From assembly GCA_028673005.1 (NCBI GenBank), contig CM054116.1, forward strand, positions 71,747,315 to 71,811,314: a DNA stretch of 64,000 nucleotides, read 5' to 3'. The DNA comes from Tanypteryx hageni. Lineage: Eukaryota > Arthropoda > Insecta > Odonata > Petaluridae. Below are positions 1 to 12,457 of the stretch, piece by piece; within the stretch, counting starts at the first letter, position 1; the number at the start of each line of letters is the position of its first letter. Below the pieces are notes generated by a model. The model saw only the letters and a list, made by a program, of their open reading frames with translations, was not told the DNA's origin and did no database searches. Both the position numbers and the translations under genes were made by a program.

Positions 1-426
1 TTTGGTGGCGTTGCAGCCCCAGTGTCGATGTTTTGCATTCCAGTCGCCTATGTATAGTCCAGGTCGGTTGTACGCAAAGAGGTTCCATAAGTCAGTAATT
101 AGCAGTTTTTTGGTCGAAGGTTTATAGATGGAGTTAAAGGTCATTGGGCCAATTTTGGTGTGGAGGACTATTCCTATCGCTTCAATTGAATTCGTGATGG
201 AGAAATTCCTGAGTGTTTAAGGTTTGACCTGTTGGCGATGGCCTCCGGAAGTAATGCGATCTAATCGGTAGATTTTAAAATTGGGAATGTATAGCTTATT
301 TGTAACCGTTAAGTGGGTTTCCTGGAGGAGGATTAAGTCCAAGTGAGAAGCTGAAAGGAAATCACGGAGTTCAGTAATTTTAATTTTAATTCTATGGGCA
401 TTCCATGAGAGGATAGAGAGTTTATT
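1..426 (-). pseudogene. Jockey-like non-LTR retrotransposon ORF2, endonuclease start (partial, frameshifted)
   Basis: Read on the minus strand, this encodes the N-terminal part of an APE-type endonuclease, the nuclease that nicks target DNA for target-primed reverse transcription. Visible motifs, in order, are LSILSWNAHRIK, then LILLQETHL (catalytic Glu), then IGDWNAKHRHWGC near the window edge. After the segment ending DRITSGG the frame shifts to one reading AIANRSNLKHSG and then shifts back to GIVLHTKIGPMT, so at least two indels break it. It sits directly downstream of the gag-like ORF1 at 468-1640 in the same orientation. The RT domain would lie beyond the left edge. The motif order supports the Jockey/I group; the exact clade is not resolved. 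Confidence 0.8.
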
Positions 427-467
427 AATTTAAGGGCGTGGGAAGCCATCAAATTTGAGTAACTCAC

Positions 468-1640
468 TCAGGAGTTATATATGCCGTTGCTTGCTAGTTT
501 GGAGAAAAAGAAAATGGGTAAGGATATTGTGGAGCCATTGAATGTCGGATAAGATATCATTGTCATTACGAGGGGGTGGAAAAGTGGATGGGATGTAAGG
601 GTTTTAAGAATAAGGGGGTGGTGGGTGGGATAGGGTGGGGTGGGGATTAAGTTTTGGGTAGGGAGGGTTGGAGGAGTAGGTAGGTGAGGAAAGTATGAAG
701 GATGGGATGTAGGATTTGGTTTGGGTGGAGCTGGTGCTGTGGTAGGGTGTAGGTGGTTATACACTGTTGTGCGAGCTTGGATGAAGGTAAGGCAATTTTT
801 GTAATTGGCAGTATGGGCATTTCTGCAGTTAGCACAAGTGGGGGGAGTATTGGGGGATTTGGAACATTTGGCAGGATGATCGTCGCCGCATTTTAGACAT
901 ACGGCCGGGAAATTGCAATGGTTTTTTGTATGCTCTAATTTTTGGCAATTGAAGCATTGAACTGGGCTAAGTGGCTTTTTGTAAGGATGTATTTTACAAT
1001 TATAGATAGAGATTCCGGATTTATTGGCAAATTTTTTAGAATCAGCTGTTTTGGCTAAGGTTACGATATAGACATCAGTGGGATATTTTTCCACTGTTTT
1101 GATCCCTTGCTTTTGCTGCACAAAGGTGGGGCGGGTAGAAAAAACTTGATGGACATCATGAACTTCAAACCCATCTCCCTCAATGGCATCGACTATGTCA
1201 TCAGATTTAACGTCATTTGGAAGTCCTTTCAGGGCAAATTTTTTAAGTTTTTCGTGGGGAAGTTGGTAGGTATAATAAGAAATCTTGTTTTCGGTAAGAT
1301 AAGCTCAGGCAGCTAGGTAGTCTGAGACAGTTTTACATTGTAATACAATTAGGTTGGAGGAAAGTAATTTTGCTGATGGTCTTACAACTAGTTTTTTACA
1401 TAGTTTCTTAGATAGTTGGAGCCAGTTTAGGGAAGTTTAAATTTTAATTGAGGAGATGGGGACGGATTGGGGTGGTAGGGGTAGGAGTTCAGTGGGCTCA
1501 GGGTTTGTGGTAGGAGGGATAGTTGACTTGGAGTGGGGGTGGGATTCCTCGAGATCTGAGGAATTGGATGCATTTGGAGCAGAGTTGGGTGGATTTGAGT
1601 CCGAGTTTATTTATTCATTCCACTGTAAAAATTACTGATA
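468..1640 (-). pseudogene. Jockey-like non-LTR retrotransposon ORF1 (gag-like nucleic-acid-binding protein)
   Basis: The frame can be followed from about 1640 down to a stop at 468, with in-frame stops near 1440 and 1310. The start is a Ser/Pro/Asn-rich leader. Next comes an RRM/PRE_C2HC-like segment containing YYTYQLPHEKLKKFALKGLP. Then there are three CCHC-type zinc knuckles: CFNCQKLEHTKNHC, CLKCGDDHPAKC and CANCRNAHTANYKNC. The tail is Pro/Thr-rich. This layout is that of the ORF1 RNA chaperone of Jockey-clade elements, which coats the element RNA. Residues after about 1121 (reading right to left) are open to the stop at 468. The two stops show that the copy is dead. Confidence 0.82.
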
Positions 1641-1689
1641 ATGGAAAAATAAACGGAATGCCACCAGCTTATTCTGCATTATAAATTGG

Positions 1690-1806
1690 TATCAATGGTT
1701 TTTTCACTTGCAAGTGATGCATAGATAGTTGGTCAGGATAGAACACCCAAAACTTGGGCGCCCCGGGCATTCGCCCGGCTCGCCCATAGCTTGGGCTAGC
1801 CCTGCC
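1690..1806. mobile_element. Diverged end fragment of the hAT MITE family nested at 15138-15420
   Basis: This stretch aligns with 15310-15420. Both carry a TTCACTTGCAAGT block, then a short AT-rich piece, then a GC-rich run of GCGCCC, CGCCC and GGGC blocks. On the minus strand the outer end reads CAGGGCTAGCCC, a hAT-type terminus. The left end is missing or too diverged to place. Confidence 0.5.
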
Positions 1807-1820
1807 CATTGTAACGTATA

Positions 1821-2732
1821 TTTTCATGCTTAAATCAGAGAAGCAATTAAAACATAAAAATGTGCTTTTTAAGAACATATATAAATATACAGCATTTTGT
1901 CTTACCGTCTTTCCCACTAATTTCAAGGCTTTGCAATCATCAACTTCCCATTCTCTACTTGAATTCGTCAAATTACTTCAAGTTTCACTGAAAGTGACAG
2001 TTTTTCTTAGTTTCTTTTGAGAAACATACTTAGCACATGTATTTTCACACTTTTGATTCATTACAAATAATGCGAAGGTTAAAAAAAATAGAAAATAACT
2101 CCATCATGACACCAGTCGTATGACTAATACCACATCAGAAGGAAGACTAAAAGAGGGTGAAGGGGTTTATGTTTGTTTCTAACGAGGATTTTTTCCCTTG
2201 TTTATTAAGAAAGAGTGGCCAACTTGCCGGTTAAAGTAGCTGTGCCTTCAGTGCTGCCATCCCAATGCATTTCCACATACGATGATTTAATATATTTTTA
2301 GACATGAACTGGCATCAGAATGACCCTAAGTGAAAATCCTCCCTTTCGTGCAAGGATATTATTGTCAAATAATTCGTAACCAAGTGGAGGTTAAAGGAGA
2401 ACCTAATAAGCACTACATGTAGAATATATGGATAAGAAAATAAATGAAGGTGACTTGTCAGAGTGAAATTGGATAAGTTAGATCTATTAATCCTGTTAAC
2501 GACAAAATCTAATGTATGGGTAGATTAGCTGCCATCAAAAAAGCACCAGGAAACTATAGAAGACATTACATTTTTGTTGATTGAATAGTCTAATGATGTT
2601 TAATTTAACTGTAACTTACCTACTAATACTAATTAGGCATAATAAATGTTATGAGAAAGTTATGTGTTTGTAAGATGTGACAAAAATACTAAATGAAGCA
2701 CACTATAACGAGGGATGCCTGTACACTAATAT
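1821..2732. other. AT-rich DNA, no gene seen
   Basis: No coding signature, RNA gene or clear repeat boundary was recognised. It probably lies in an upstream intron or 5' flank of the DLGAP gene. Confidence 0.4.
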
Positions 2733-3414
2733 ACCGCGTTTATCTGAATCCAAGATGAGATTTTTCCAAATTTCAGCTTGCGAAAATCGAGGGTCATCTT
2801 AAATTTGAGTATGAAGTGTTATATTTTCAATTCTTCACGCATCAATTCATTGCTCGACAAATTCGTCACTAGACAATTTCGTCGCGAGACAAATTGGAAG
2901 ACGAGACACCATGACTGGTGTATGGCAGGGTGCTATGAATTGACACGGGATGACTTTGTTATGCAATATTTTGACGTGCGATGAATTGATGTGCGACAAA
3001 CTAACCACAATTAATTGACGCGTGACAAACTGACTGCGACGAATTGTCATAGAGCCTATAAATTATGGTTATGCATTTAATTGATGTTTTTTTAAATAAA
3101 TGAAACCTAAGATAAAATAGTTGTATCTACTAAAAAAATTTCATTTCAAACTTATGATCTGGATTTCAATTAATACAGTATTTATTTTTTTAAATGTATT
3201 TAAAAAATTGTTTTTCTCAAACAAAAATTTGTAACAAACCATTTCAAATAATGGACAAACTAGTATACATAGACAATGTGTGTTCAAAATATACACCAAA
3301 TACATTCAGTGAGAAATTAGGTCATAATATCTTTTTTCTGTTTTGAAAGTCTGCTAAAAAGGGGAGGGGTCATCTTATATTCGGGGTAGTCTTGGATTCA
3401 GATAAATACGGTAT
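2733..3414. mobile_element. Non-autonomous DNA transposon with 23-bp terminal inverted repeats (TACCG-TTTATC type)
   Basis: The left end reads TACCGCGTTTATCTGAATCC and the reverse complement of the right end reads TACCGTATTTATCTGAATCC. They match at 21 of 23 positions when the following AAG is included. The interior holds degenerate copies of a motif like CGACAAATTCGTC in both orientations (2840-3045). It encodes no transposase. The superfamily is not assigned. Confidence 0.65.
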
Positions 3415-4241
3415 GTAATTTTCTGTGGAACCTCCACAGACCTGCCTAGTCCTACCCTATGGACTTCAGGTTAAGAATCCATGCGTTGAATTTCGTTTTT
3501 TTTTATTTAAATTAAAATGCAAGTGCATAGGTAATAAATAATTTGTAATTTTTAAGAACTTGGGAATCTGTTAGTAATTATCACTTCTAATCACTGTTTA
3601 TGGTGAAGAAGTTTTTGTGTATTTACCATTGTATTGTTTCACCGTGTCTTGCAACTGCCCCCTCCCCTTTCATATATTACACATAATGAACCCTTACTAT
3701 TCCTCTCAGACTAAAAATATAAATAAAAATCGGCCATTAATTTTTAATGAAAATCAGACTTGTTTTCCTAATGTTTGATGTAAGATGCAGCAGGTACTTC
3801 ATAAAATGTGTTTTTATTTTCCTGATGGCAGTACAACAGACACCATTCAATTTAATTTATTTTACATGATTATGCAGACATCTAGTTTATTTTATTTGTA
3901 GCCTTGTCACTTTTGAATTTTTTTATCGTATTCTTCCTAATCCTAAAATGCATGATATTAAGCAAAACTGTGATTGAGCAGGAATGGGCAAAATTTCCAG
4001 GTTGCAACTCCCTTTTCATAAATATTGTTTAATCCCAAGCTGACCATAAGTTCAGTTGAGAAAAATCTGGTGTGGCCACCACGTGATGTTTTCCATAACT
4101 GTAATATTTCTAAAAATTCCAAATTGAGTAAATGATAATAAATATTTGAAAGAACTGCGAGAAAATTTTCAAGACTTTACAAAAAACAGAAATAGACAAA
4201 CTGTAGCCTTCTGATATTGGATATAGCCAGAATAGCTCCAG
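3415..4241. other. AT-rich DNA, no gene seen
   Basis: No feature is supported. It probably belongs to the DLGAP intron upstream of the exon at 5249. Confidence 0.4.
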
Positions 4242-4331
4242 CAATTAAGAAAATAAAAAGGAGCGTTACTAAGACATAACTATGCATCAAGTGTTTACAA
4301 TAGTCTCTGATAGGTGGTGTGGTGGTAGCAG
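4242..4331 (-). repeat. Diverged copy of the loop of the palindromic MITE at 33941-34215
   Basis: The reverse complement of the unpaired centre of the 34-kb palindrome (about 34035-34125) aligns here. Shared blocks include AGAAAATAAA, GGAGCGTTACTAAGAC and GGTGTGGTGG. Related arm pieces follow downstream: ACTTCTGGTTGAC near 4502, and a small hairpin ending TATGGAGAAAGT near 4772. Confidence 0.6.
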
Positions 4332-4800
4332 CTAAAAAAATTAATTTTTAATATACCTCTTAAACAATGCATTATATGGGAAAATGTTTATAACAAAGGT
4401 TGTGGAAAATTAAATTTCCTACTACTTTTATTCCAATACTTTTTTACATTCATCAAATGTTAAGGCATATATATAAAACAAACGGATGTGAGTAAACACC
4501 CACTTCTGGTTGACTGATCTTTACCAAAAACTAATCACTTCTTGTGACTCATAAAAATGTTAAATATAAAATTTTGCATTGACCTCATTAATAGTTTTTG
4601 AGTTAGACCACCCACAAAAAAACTCACATACATACACAGACACATCCACAGACATCATCGAGAAAATAGTCAAAACGTGTTCAGGGGACCTTATAACATG
4701 TATTTCCATTGAAATCTCGAATTAGGTTTTTTTCATGAAAACAATACTTTCTCTATACTTCATATATGGAGAAAGTAAGAACTATTTACATTATAACTAT

Positions 4801-4956
4801 TGAAAAACAATAGATTTTTTATTTAATTAAAATTAATATAATCATTAGTAATGGTACAAGAAGAAGCACTTAAAAAAATTGAAAAACAATAGATTTTTTA
4901 TTTAATTAAAATTAATATAATCATTAGTAATGGTACAAGAAGAAGCACTTAAGAAA
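4801..4956. repeat. 78-bp tandem duplication (two units)
   Basis: Units 4801-4878 and 4879-4956 both begin TGAAAAACAATAG and end in a GAAGAAGCACTTAA-type sequence. They are almost identical, which indicates a recent tandem duplication in the intron before the DLGAP exon at 5249. Confidence 0.9.
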
Positions 4957-5248
4957 TACATGGCTACAAAGCAGTGATTCATCAAAAATATTCTAAAAGT
5001 ATTTTTTTGAGTACTTGTTCTTGAATTTTTCAGCCATAATACAAGCTTGATAATTCCCTCTTGAATTAATGAGTAATGGTAGTTAAAAATCTTTTGAGGT
5101 AATTCAATGGAAACAAATTTAGGTACAACTAACTCTCTGTTTTTAGTTCACAACTATTGTGATTCCCTGCAGAGATCATGACTCACAGTTTGTCCATTCA
5201 TGGTATGGGGATGAAATTTAATGTCAATATTATTTTCTATAATTGTAG

Positions 5249-5440
5249 CTTTTGAAAGCAGAGATAGTCCGCATATCTAAGCTAGTAGAGTCAGCAGAGA
5301 AAGAGTTAAATGGCAGTGAAGACGGACAAAATGCTTTGCCTGAGGAGGCTGCAGGTTGGCTTAGGTCAGCTGCTGGCCAGGCAAGGCTTCTGATGCGTCA
5401 GAAAATGCAGCAATTTGAAGGCCTCTGTCATAAGCACTTG
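5249..5440 (+). CDS. vlc: DLGAP exon (third from the end)
   Basis: The acceptor is ATAATTGTAG before CTTTTG and the donor is CACTTG/GTAAGG. It encodes 64 whole codons, from LLKAEIVRIS through LRSAAGQARLLMRQKMQQF to CHKHL. This is the first half of the GKAP helical domain. Reading continues 12 bases past the donor to a stop in the intron. Confidence 0.85.
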
Positions 5441-7019
5441 GTAAGGATATAGTTAAAGGGGTTTATTCTAATTTTTGTTTCATTTTAATATGCTTTTTTA
5501 GAAAACACTTTCAATTTATTGCATTAGTTTTTTGCATCAGTATTAATTTTGTTTGGCAAATAAATATTTTTATATCTTCTTTAAAGGTGTGCATACAATC
5601 TAGTAAAATTAGAGTCCGAGGAGATTTTGAATCTTTTTATTTTATTGATATATTTTAATGAACTACATTCGTGAAATGGTTTAAATGAACTTGAGCAGTA
5701 CTTAAAATGCATTTCATCTCCTGTTATTGTTTAAGTTGACTGTTGACTTTTATAACTTAGTTTTCAATATTATAATGCAAGTGTAACAGTTTAAGATGTA
5801 GGTATTTGAAACTGTTTAGTTTTATCATTAATAATTTTTGATTATTTTCAGTCTCAAAGTCCAGGTGAAGCATTTCCAACAACTTTAGAAGACTTAGCTG
5901 GCTTTTGGGATATGGTATTACTTCAAGTTGATAGTGTTGATTCTATGTTCCAAGAAATAGAACATCTAAGGGCTTCAGGTTGGGTGGAGTCTCCTGGAAA
6001 GGTTATTGCTTCTAAAGATGGAAAATCGGATTCAAACTCACTCATTCCTACAGTAAGTTTAGTCTTGACACTTTGTTAAGCACAAATAATGACTGCTTTT
6101 AATGAGAGAGCTAATTTATAAGTCTATATTCACACTTCATTATTAAGACGTTCAAAAGTAATAATTTATCATCATTAACGGCACCCATTTCCTAAACTGT
6201 TCATTATTGCTGTAACTTTGGTCTTGCTGTGCCATAAAATATATTAAAGCATAACATAACGTGGTCTGTTATGAATGAATCTTGCATGGCCATTCAAATT
6301 TACATCATTGTCATGCAGAAAATTATATTAGTTTGACCCACCCATGAAATATAAAAAAACACATTTTGCTTTTATGCTAAAAAGAACTTATTCTGTTTTG
6401 GATTAGACTGTCAAGTAGCTTGGAATCTGAAAGGTGACAATTTTTCCTCTGATATATTTAATTACCGGTAAACCAACTGTACAAGTTCGCCATCTATCAA
6501 TAAACAGACTATGTATATTTGCTTACAAGGAACAGAATTCCATTACTATAGAAGCAAAATTAAATCTGAGTAACTATGATGAAAATGAAAAAAATCTTAA
6601 TTCAATAACATGAATCTGAACTCAAATCAGTCTTTCAACATTTACTGAATCACAGAGGACAATATGTAAAAGCATAACAAAACATTAAGAAAAATATGTC
6701 CAAAAATACAGTATTGGTATTTGAAAATTGATGTTTTTCCATTTTAAATTATCAATTGTAATGAAAATGGATATTTCATCATTTGTAGTCTGGAACGGAG
6801 GGTGAAGTCAACAAGAAGCGAGTCATTACAAGAAAGGCAGTGGGTGTTTCATCTGCCGGCAATCCTGGAAAGCCTTCAGGTGCAGCAAAGGCCCGAGATG
6901 AGGCACGGAGGAAGATGATGGAGGAAAGACGGAGGGCAATGAGGGAGAGGCAAAAGGGAAATGCGGCAGAGGAAAACTCACTTGGGAAAGTGGAAATTTT
7001 CGTACCCGAGAACAAGTGA
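5249..7019 (+). CDS. vlc: Disks large-associated protein (DLGAP/GKAP family, vulcan-like), C-terminal exons
   Basis: DLGAP proteins link membrane-associated guanylate kinases such as PSD-95/Dlg to Shank at excitatory synapses. Three exons are visible: 5249-5440, 5852-6052 and 6789-7019. All junctions are in phase 0 with AG/GT borders, giving about 207 residues. The conserved GKAP C-terminal domain is clear, with LLKAEIVRISKL, LLMRQKMQQFEGLC and LEDLAGFWDMVLLQVDSVDS. It is followed by a basic helix rich in ARDEARRKMMEERRR and the end VEIFVPENK. Vertebrate DLGAP1-4 end in a similar IYIPE-type motif plus a Shank-binding PDZ ligand (-TRL), which is absent here. The upstream coding exons were not found. 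Family assignment is firm. The vulcan orthology is inferred from the DLGAP1-4-type tail rather than from the mars/HURP type. Confidence 0.87.
5852..6052 (+). CDS. vlc: DLGAP exon (second from the end)
   Basis: The acceptor is TTATTTTCAG and the donor is CCTACA/GTAAGT. It encodes 67 whole codons, from SQSPGEAFPTTLEDLAGFWD to a Ser/Lys-rich linker ending NSLIPT. The DLAGFWDM core aligns with the DLAGYWDM core of vertebrate DLGAPs. Confidence 0.85.
6789..7019 (+). CDS. vlc: DLGAP terminal coding exon
   Basis: The acceptor is CATTTGTAG before TCTGGA. It encodes 76 codons and a TGA stop at 7017-7019. The exon is GC-richer than its flanks. A good splice donor (AACAA/GTGAGG, cut after 7015) overlaps the stop codon, so an alternative transcript could skip this stop and splice to a further 3' exon. 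Confidence 0.8.
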   Translation, partial: SGTEGEVNKKRVITRKAVGVSSAGNPGKPSGAAKARDEARRKMMEERRRAMRERQKGNAAEENSLGKVEIFVPENK

Positions 7020-10000
7020 GGCTGTGTTTGTAGGTTATGCTTAACAGACTTGTACAGAAGTTTGCCTTTCACTCATAATGGTTGAGGATGGGTTGATTTG
7101 TGCTCATTTTCCTGGCCTTGGCAAGTTATGTTTTAAATTAATACCTGTGATTTTTAAATCCAAGCATTGTTTGGACTATTTAGAAAGTGCATTAAAATCA
7201 AAAGATGAAGTGATCTTGGCAAGTATCACATTTTGTAATAGAAATTAAATAAGAGTAAAAATTGAATGCTGTGAGTATAACGCCAATATTAATTCCAAAG
7301 AATGAAATAAAGATGCAGTTAATACTTCTCTGTAAACTTGTTGAAAATAATATTTGTATTTTATACAATTTCTTTGCTCTTATGAAAGCCTCAGAAGAAA
7401 TTTTGAATTTCTAATTAGGCTTATTTTATTTTTGTTTTGTGAGATTTTTGTCCACGCAGTGTTTCAATTAAAAATTTTGTAATAATTGTACATATTGTTG
7501 ACCATTTAAATATTTCCCAGAGAGTTGCCACCGGAATTATATGCTGTTGAAATTGCTTGCCATAGGCTCTGAAAGTTCATGCAGTTATGTTTAGGCTACA
7601 GTTTCCTGAATAGTTTGCATCATGTTTGAACCCACCCCCAGTCACTAACATATCACTTTTCTTTGTCAGCTTTTTACCAAGATGTGCATTTTCAATTTTA
7701 TTTTTGCTTCTTGAAAACTGCAAAGCTGTCGTAATCCTAAGTTCTGCATTTAGATCCAGCCCATGTAGCAAGAGTAAGATTTTTGCTTGAAGAATGGAAA
7801 AATCTCCTACCACGATGTCATTCTAGTTTATTAATATCTCCTTTTTTTAATTTATGCAAATGACTGGTTGTTACTTAAGTCGCGCAATTTAGGTAATTAT
7901 ACAATTGTTACATCATCTTTCAATACATCTTTGTTTCTGATAAATGCTCAATGTTTGTTCTCTTTTCTGTCACATTCCTGTTATTGGTGTGAAAACTACA
8001 TTCATCAAATCATTAACTGATGGCATGACTCTTTACATATCTTTGCCTCTTCTCCATACAATATCATTACCATACTGTTCTGTACAAGTAAGCCGTAGTT
8101 GTCATAATAAATTCAATAAGCAGAAATTAATATCTGCTATTAAGGCTGCTCAAAATGAAAGTGCAAAACTTTTGTATTTTGGCTAGTAATATTTTTTTTG
8201 ATAGCCTTATTAGTTTAACATTGAATTAGAAATTTAAAGTTTGAGTTTTATTCCAGCGACTAGAAATGTTACTACAAAATTGGGTGAATTCAGCTACAGT
8301 TATAAATTAATCAAGAAATTATAGCTAACCTTTAGAATCTTCCATTATTGTAAATCTCTGTAGTTCAACTTGGAGGATTTGTTTCTGCCGTGATGTTATC
8401 ACCATCTGCAAACTCAGGTTATGTTGTTTCTCAGTCAGAGGAATGGCTTGCATCAGATGTGCCACTTGATTATTAATATGGAACAGCTAATGGAGAGATA
8501 ATAATGGAATATGATTTTAAGTCGGGATGTAAGTGGAACACAGGTATGCTTATGCATTTGAGAAGAATGGAACATGTATATCTACATAAGTAGAGCTGTT
8601 CAGCTTTAAATGATGCTAAAACAAATTATGCAGCAACTTTTATTTTTATCACTAGACTCCAGGGTAAGGTATTTTTAATACACAATAAGGTATTAGGTTT
8701 CAAGGAAAAAGTAACAGACTACTTAATGCTTATAGCGGAAACAACATTTTGTCAAAAAATATGTATAATATAATAGGTTTTGGTGGATCTGGATGCTCAA
8801 AACTTGAAATATTTTAGAATATGCTCACCAATTTGTGTCCAGTTATAATACTGATAAGTTAAATATTATGGAAAGGCACTAATATTTCTCAAAGTATCTG
8901 CATGGATTTTTGCATGCTCAGTAATGGGTATATCTGTGAAAAATTTCTGTGATAGTTATTTCCTTTCACAGCTGTTTATGCATAATAAAAACTGCTATAA
9001 TCTCTCGGATTTGGGGAAATGACATTAAGAGACTGAATTTTATTAGCACGATTAATAATAATGTCATTTATAATAAGCAATTTTTTATAATTTCTGAATA
9101 AAGTATGTAGGTGTTTTCATTACCTTTGCAGTTATTATTTTTAACGTGTGTGGCAATGCAAAAGGTTTTAACAATGAGTTGTATTTTTGTATTAAATTGC
9201 CACTTTTAAATTATTGTTATTGAAAATGCTAATTGCAGATTCAAAATGCACCTTTTATTGCGCTAAATGAAATTATTGTAATAAGAATTGTTTGTATTTG
9301 TGAATTTGTCCCTGGATATGTATTGTTAATTTAATTTGTAATGAAATAATGCTGTACTTTATGAAATATAATATACACTTGACCTTTTAGCAAACGTTAT
9401 TATTTCCCAGTAATTGTTTAAATTTTAAGAATTTTTATAAAATGACTAGGGGCTCTGCAGCCCAACCCTGGCTAGCGCTTGCTTATCCTGTCGAATGGCA
9501 CTATTCTGGCCTTGTGCAAGAGTGATTTACGTATGTACACACGTACCTACATATTATGATAAAATTTGATTTTGAATTTTACTTATGATTTCTAATTATT
9601 TTCCAAGCCTCGTGTTACTGGAAGAAAATTTCAAGATCACTAAATTGGAGGGACTAAGTTATCTAGCGTGACCGATAGTCTGATACATATACATGATGAT
9701 ATAGTATCATAATGTCATATATGCTTTTAACTTTTAATGTGTACCAAATGTTACATACCTTAAGACGTCAGAAATTTTATTATGAATGCATTTGCATTCC
9801 AAAAATGAAATAATTTCTCATCACATGACTAGAAAATTGGTGGTTCAGATATCTCCACTAGCTGATAAATGATAGGAAAACTTAGATTTGTATTCTAGCT
9901 ACAAAGAAGTTGTGAGGATTGGTGCAAATGTTGGCAAAAAAATTAGCAGTGCTTCTGTTATTGTGTATGTACCTCAATTAAATCAGGTAAAAGTGGTGAA

Positions 10001-12449
10001 TGTGATACATTAGTTTTTCTAGATTACAAAAACTTGAAGACTAGTAAAATTATACAGTATGCTAACCATTTGTGCACTGCATAGGGAGCTGTGAAATGCT
10101 TGGCAGCTCCGATCTGCATTGAAAGCTTACCTAGAAGTTCTATGGAGTCATGTAATTAGTGATAATTCCTGAACAAATTTTTAGCACTAAAATTTCAACA
10201 CTAGTTTTCTTTTCCATTATTTTAATTAACAAATATTAAATTCAGTAGTGTTGTGGATTGTTCTTACTCTTATCTCCAAAGGCCACATAAAATGTTCTAG
10301 GGGCTTGCGCTGAAAACTTCTGAATTTACCATCAAGTTCTGTGTTGTCACTTTTTTTAGCATTTGGGAGCTAGATTTCATGCTCTTGGTAGCTAGAATAT
10401 ATAATTACCAATGATATTCATGGCTACATAAGGAAACTAACCAAAATGTGTATTCATATAATAAGAGTATTGTTTTTGTGTGCATAGCATACTTTTTAAA
10501 GCTATTATTGTCTTTTATACACTAACAAGAAGATGGAACCTACGTCTGAACCAATTTCTATGGGTAATTAAAATCTTCATTTTTAAAGTCCTCTTCTTAA
10601 CACTATTCATTTATCCCCCATCAGAATTGCATAGGAGGTATCTAGCAGGGCATACTCAAGTTTTTAACTCTTAAAACGATCTGCTATCCCCGACTTTTTT
10701 GTTGTCTCCTCTGTCTGAATAAATCTTTTAATCTATACATTACAATGCATATAATGGGTAAGAGCAAAATATAGATTTTCTATTGTTGTTTCCAAATCAT
10801 TATATGATACAAATATGAAAAAAACACGTTGTTATTCATGTACCCATCTTCCAAGTTGTGTACATGATATTACAAAGAGACGCTTGCTTAGAGTTGTCTA
10901 TAAGGAATGGATGCAGACAAAGAGCATTTTGACTGTTAAATCTAACAAAAATTTATCTGGTATTGCATATTTCCAACGAGATTTTTTTTGGGCAGTCACT
11001 AGAAATAGCTAGATTTTTTAATTGATTCGCTAGATTTACAAGTCGCTATGGCCTTTTTTTTAGGAGCTAGTGTGAATGTAAAGAAGCTAGATCTAGCTAC
11101 AAATTCTCTAGATTGGCAACACCGATCAAGTTCCTGTCTTGATAATATGTTTTGGAATGAAAATTTTTCTCATGTTTTATAGTTATAAAATGCTTCTTGA
11201 TAATTTTGATTTGAAATTTCATATTAGCCATAAGTGAAATTTAGTTTTACCTTGTACTCACATCACAACCAAATTGCATGGCATTAGGATTAGGTCTTGT
11301 TTTTCTCTAAAGCTAAAGCAGAACTTGGGCAACTCAAAATCTGCACATATGCAAGACTTGACAAAATGAAATGCAGTATATATACTATCCTAGTGACACG
11401 ATTTATATGGGTATTAATAAATAAGTTTATGAAATAAATGGAATGTATTGGTATTCTGATGAATTTTTGAAATAATTGGTTGAAATAAGATTAAAAGTCA
11501 AGGTTATGTATGTTATTTCTCAGAGCTCATCAGGATTTTAATATGTATTCATCACATCAAAACAAAAGACTTCTATTCCCATCAGTGAAATGCATGTTTT
11601 GGTCCTATGGTTGGAGAAAACTTAGCTCAATTCTTCAACCCAGTTTTAGTTGATTTCTTTCACATAAAGGGAGTTGGATTTACAGCAATCCAGGTCATTT
11701 TTCTAGTCACTTCATGTAATTAAGTAAAATGCTCGGGAGGCTTGCCAAATCGATGTTTAAAATTAAGATTGATCTAGTAACATCATTATTCACCAAATTG
11801 AAGATGTTTTCTAACAATGAAAGCATATAAATGTCGATAAGGGAGAATCTTGAATGTGGTTTAAATGCCAGAGTAAGTAAGTAGTTTTAAAAAATCATAA
11901 TAGTTTTTAATTGTGATTGCTATATTTTAAAGCTGTGCATAATTTACAGAATATAAGAATTTATTAAAATGATAAAACATTTTTATACAATGCAGCTGAT
12001 AATTCGTGGTTTTTAATGAGCTGTAATTATTTTAAACATTGAGCAAGTTTCATATTTTATATATTTTTTCATCTTCAATTGATAATACTTAATTGCATTT
12101 ATAGTTCCATTTTTTAACTTTACACAAGTATTCCATTTTGATGAATTTTCGTATGTAAAATCTTTTGACAGAGGGCTAAATTAACCAATATTTTGAAATT
12201 TGAAGCCAAGTATTATTTAGTTACTGTTCTTCAATATTCATCAGTCTCATTTTTATAAAATTTTTAAGACGCAACAATTGATTTTAATGATAACTTCTAT
12301 GCTTGCACTTTTTTGTGAAAAGTGCCTTTATTTAACCAACTTGATTTTTTCATGTTTTTATTTAGTGGCAGATAATATGTAGTGTTATCTTTCATCAGGA
12401 AACAGAACTTTTCAAGCGCTTTGAGGTGGATTTAATATTAACATAGTAC
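7020..12449. other. Downstream flank or 3' UTR of DLGAP; AT-rich, no gene seen
   Basis: Several AATAAA hexamers occur (for example near 7308 and 9100), so the 3' UTR could end in the first 2 kb. Open frames of 60-80 codons here show no family signature. A short GC-rich patch at 9449-9500 (GGGGCTCTGCAGCCCA) looks like a transposon fragment but has no boundary. A CTAGAT-rich patch lies at 10980-11125. Confidence 0.4.
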
Positions 12450-12457
12450 ACCTGTAA

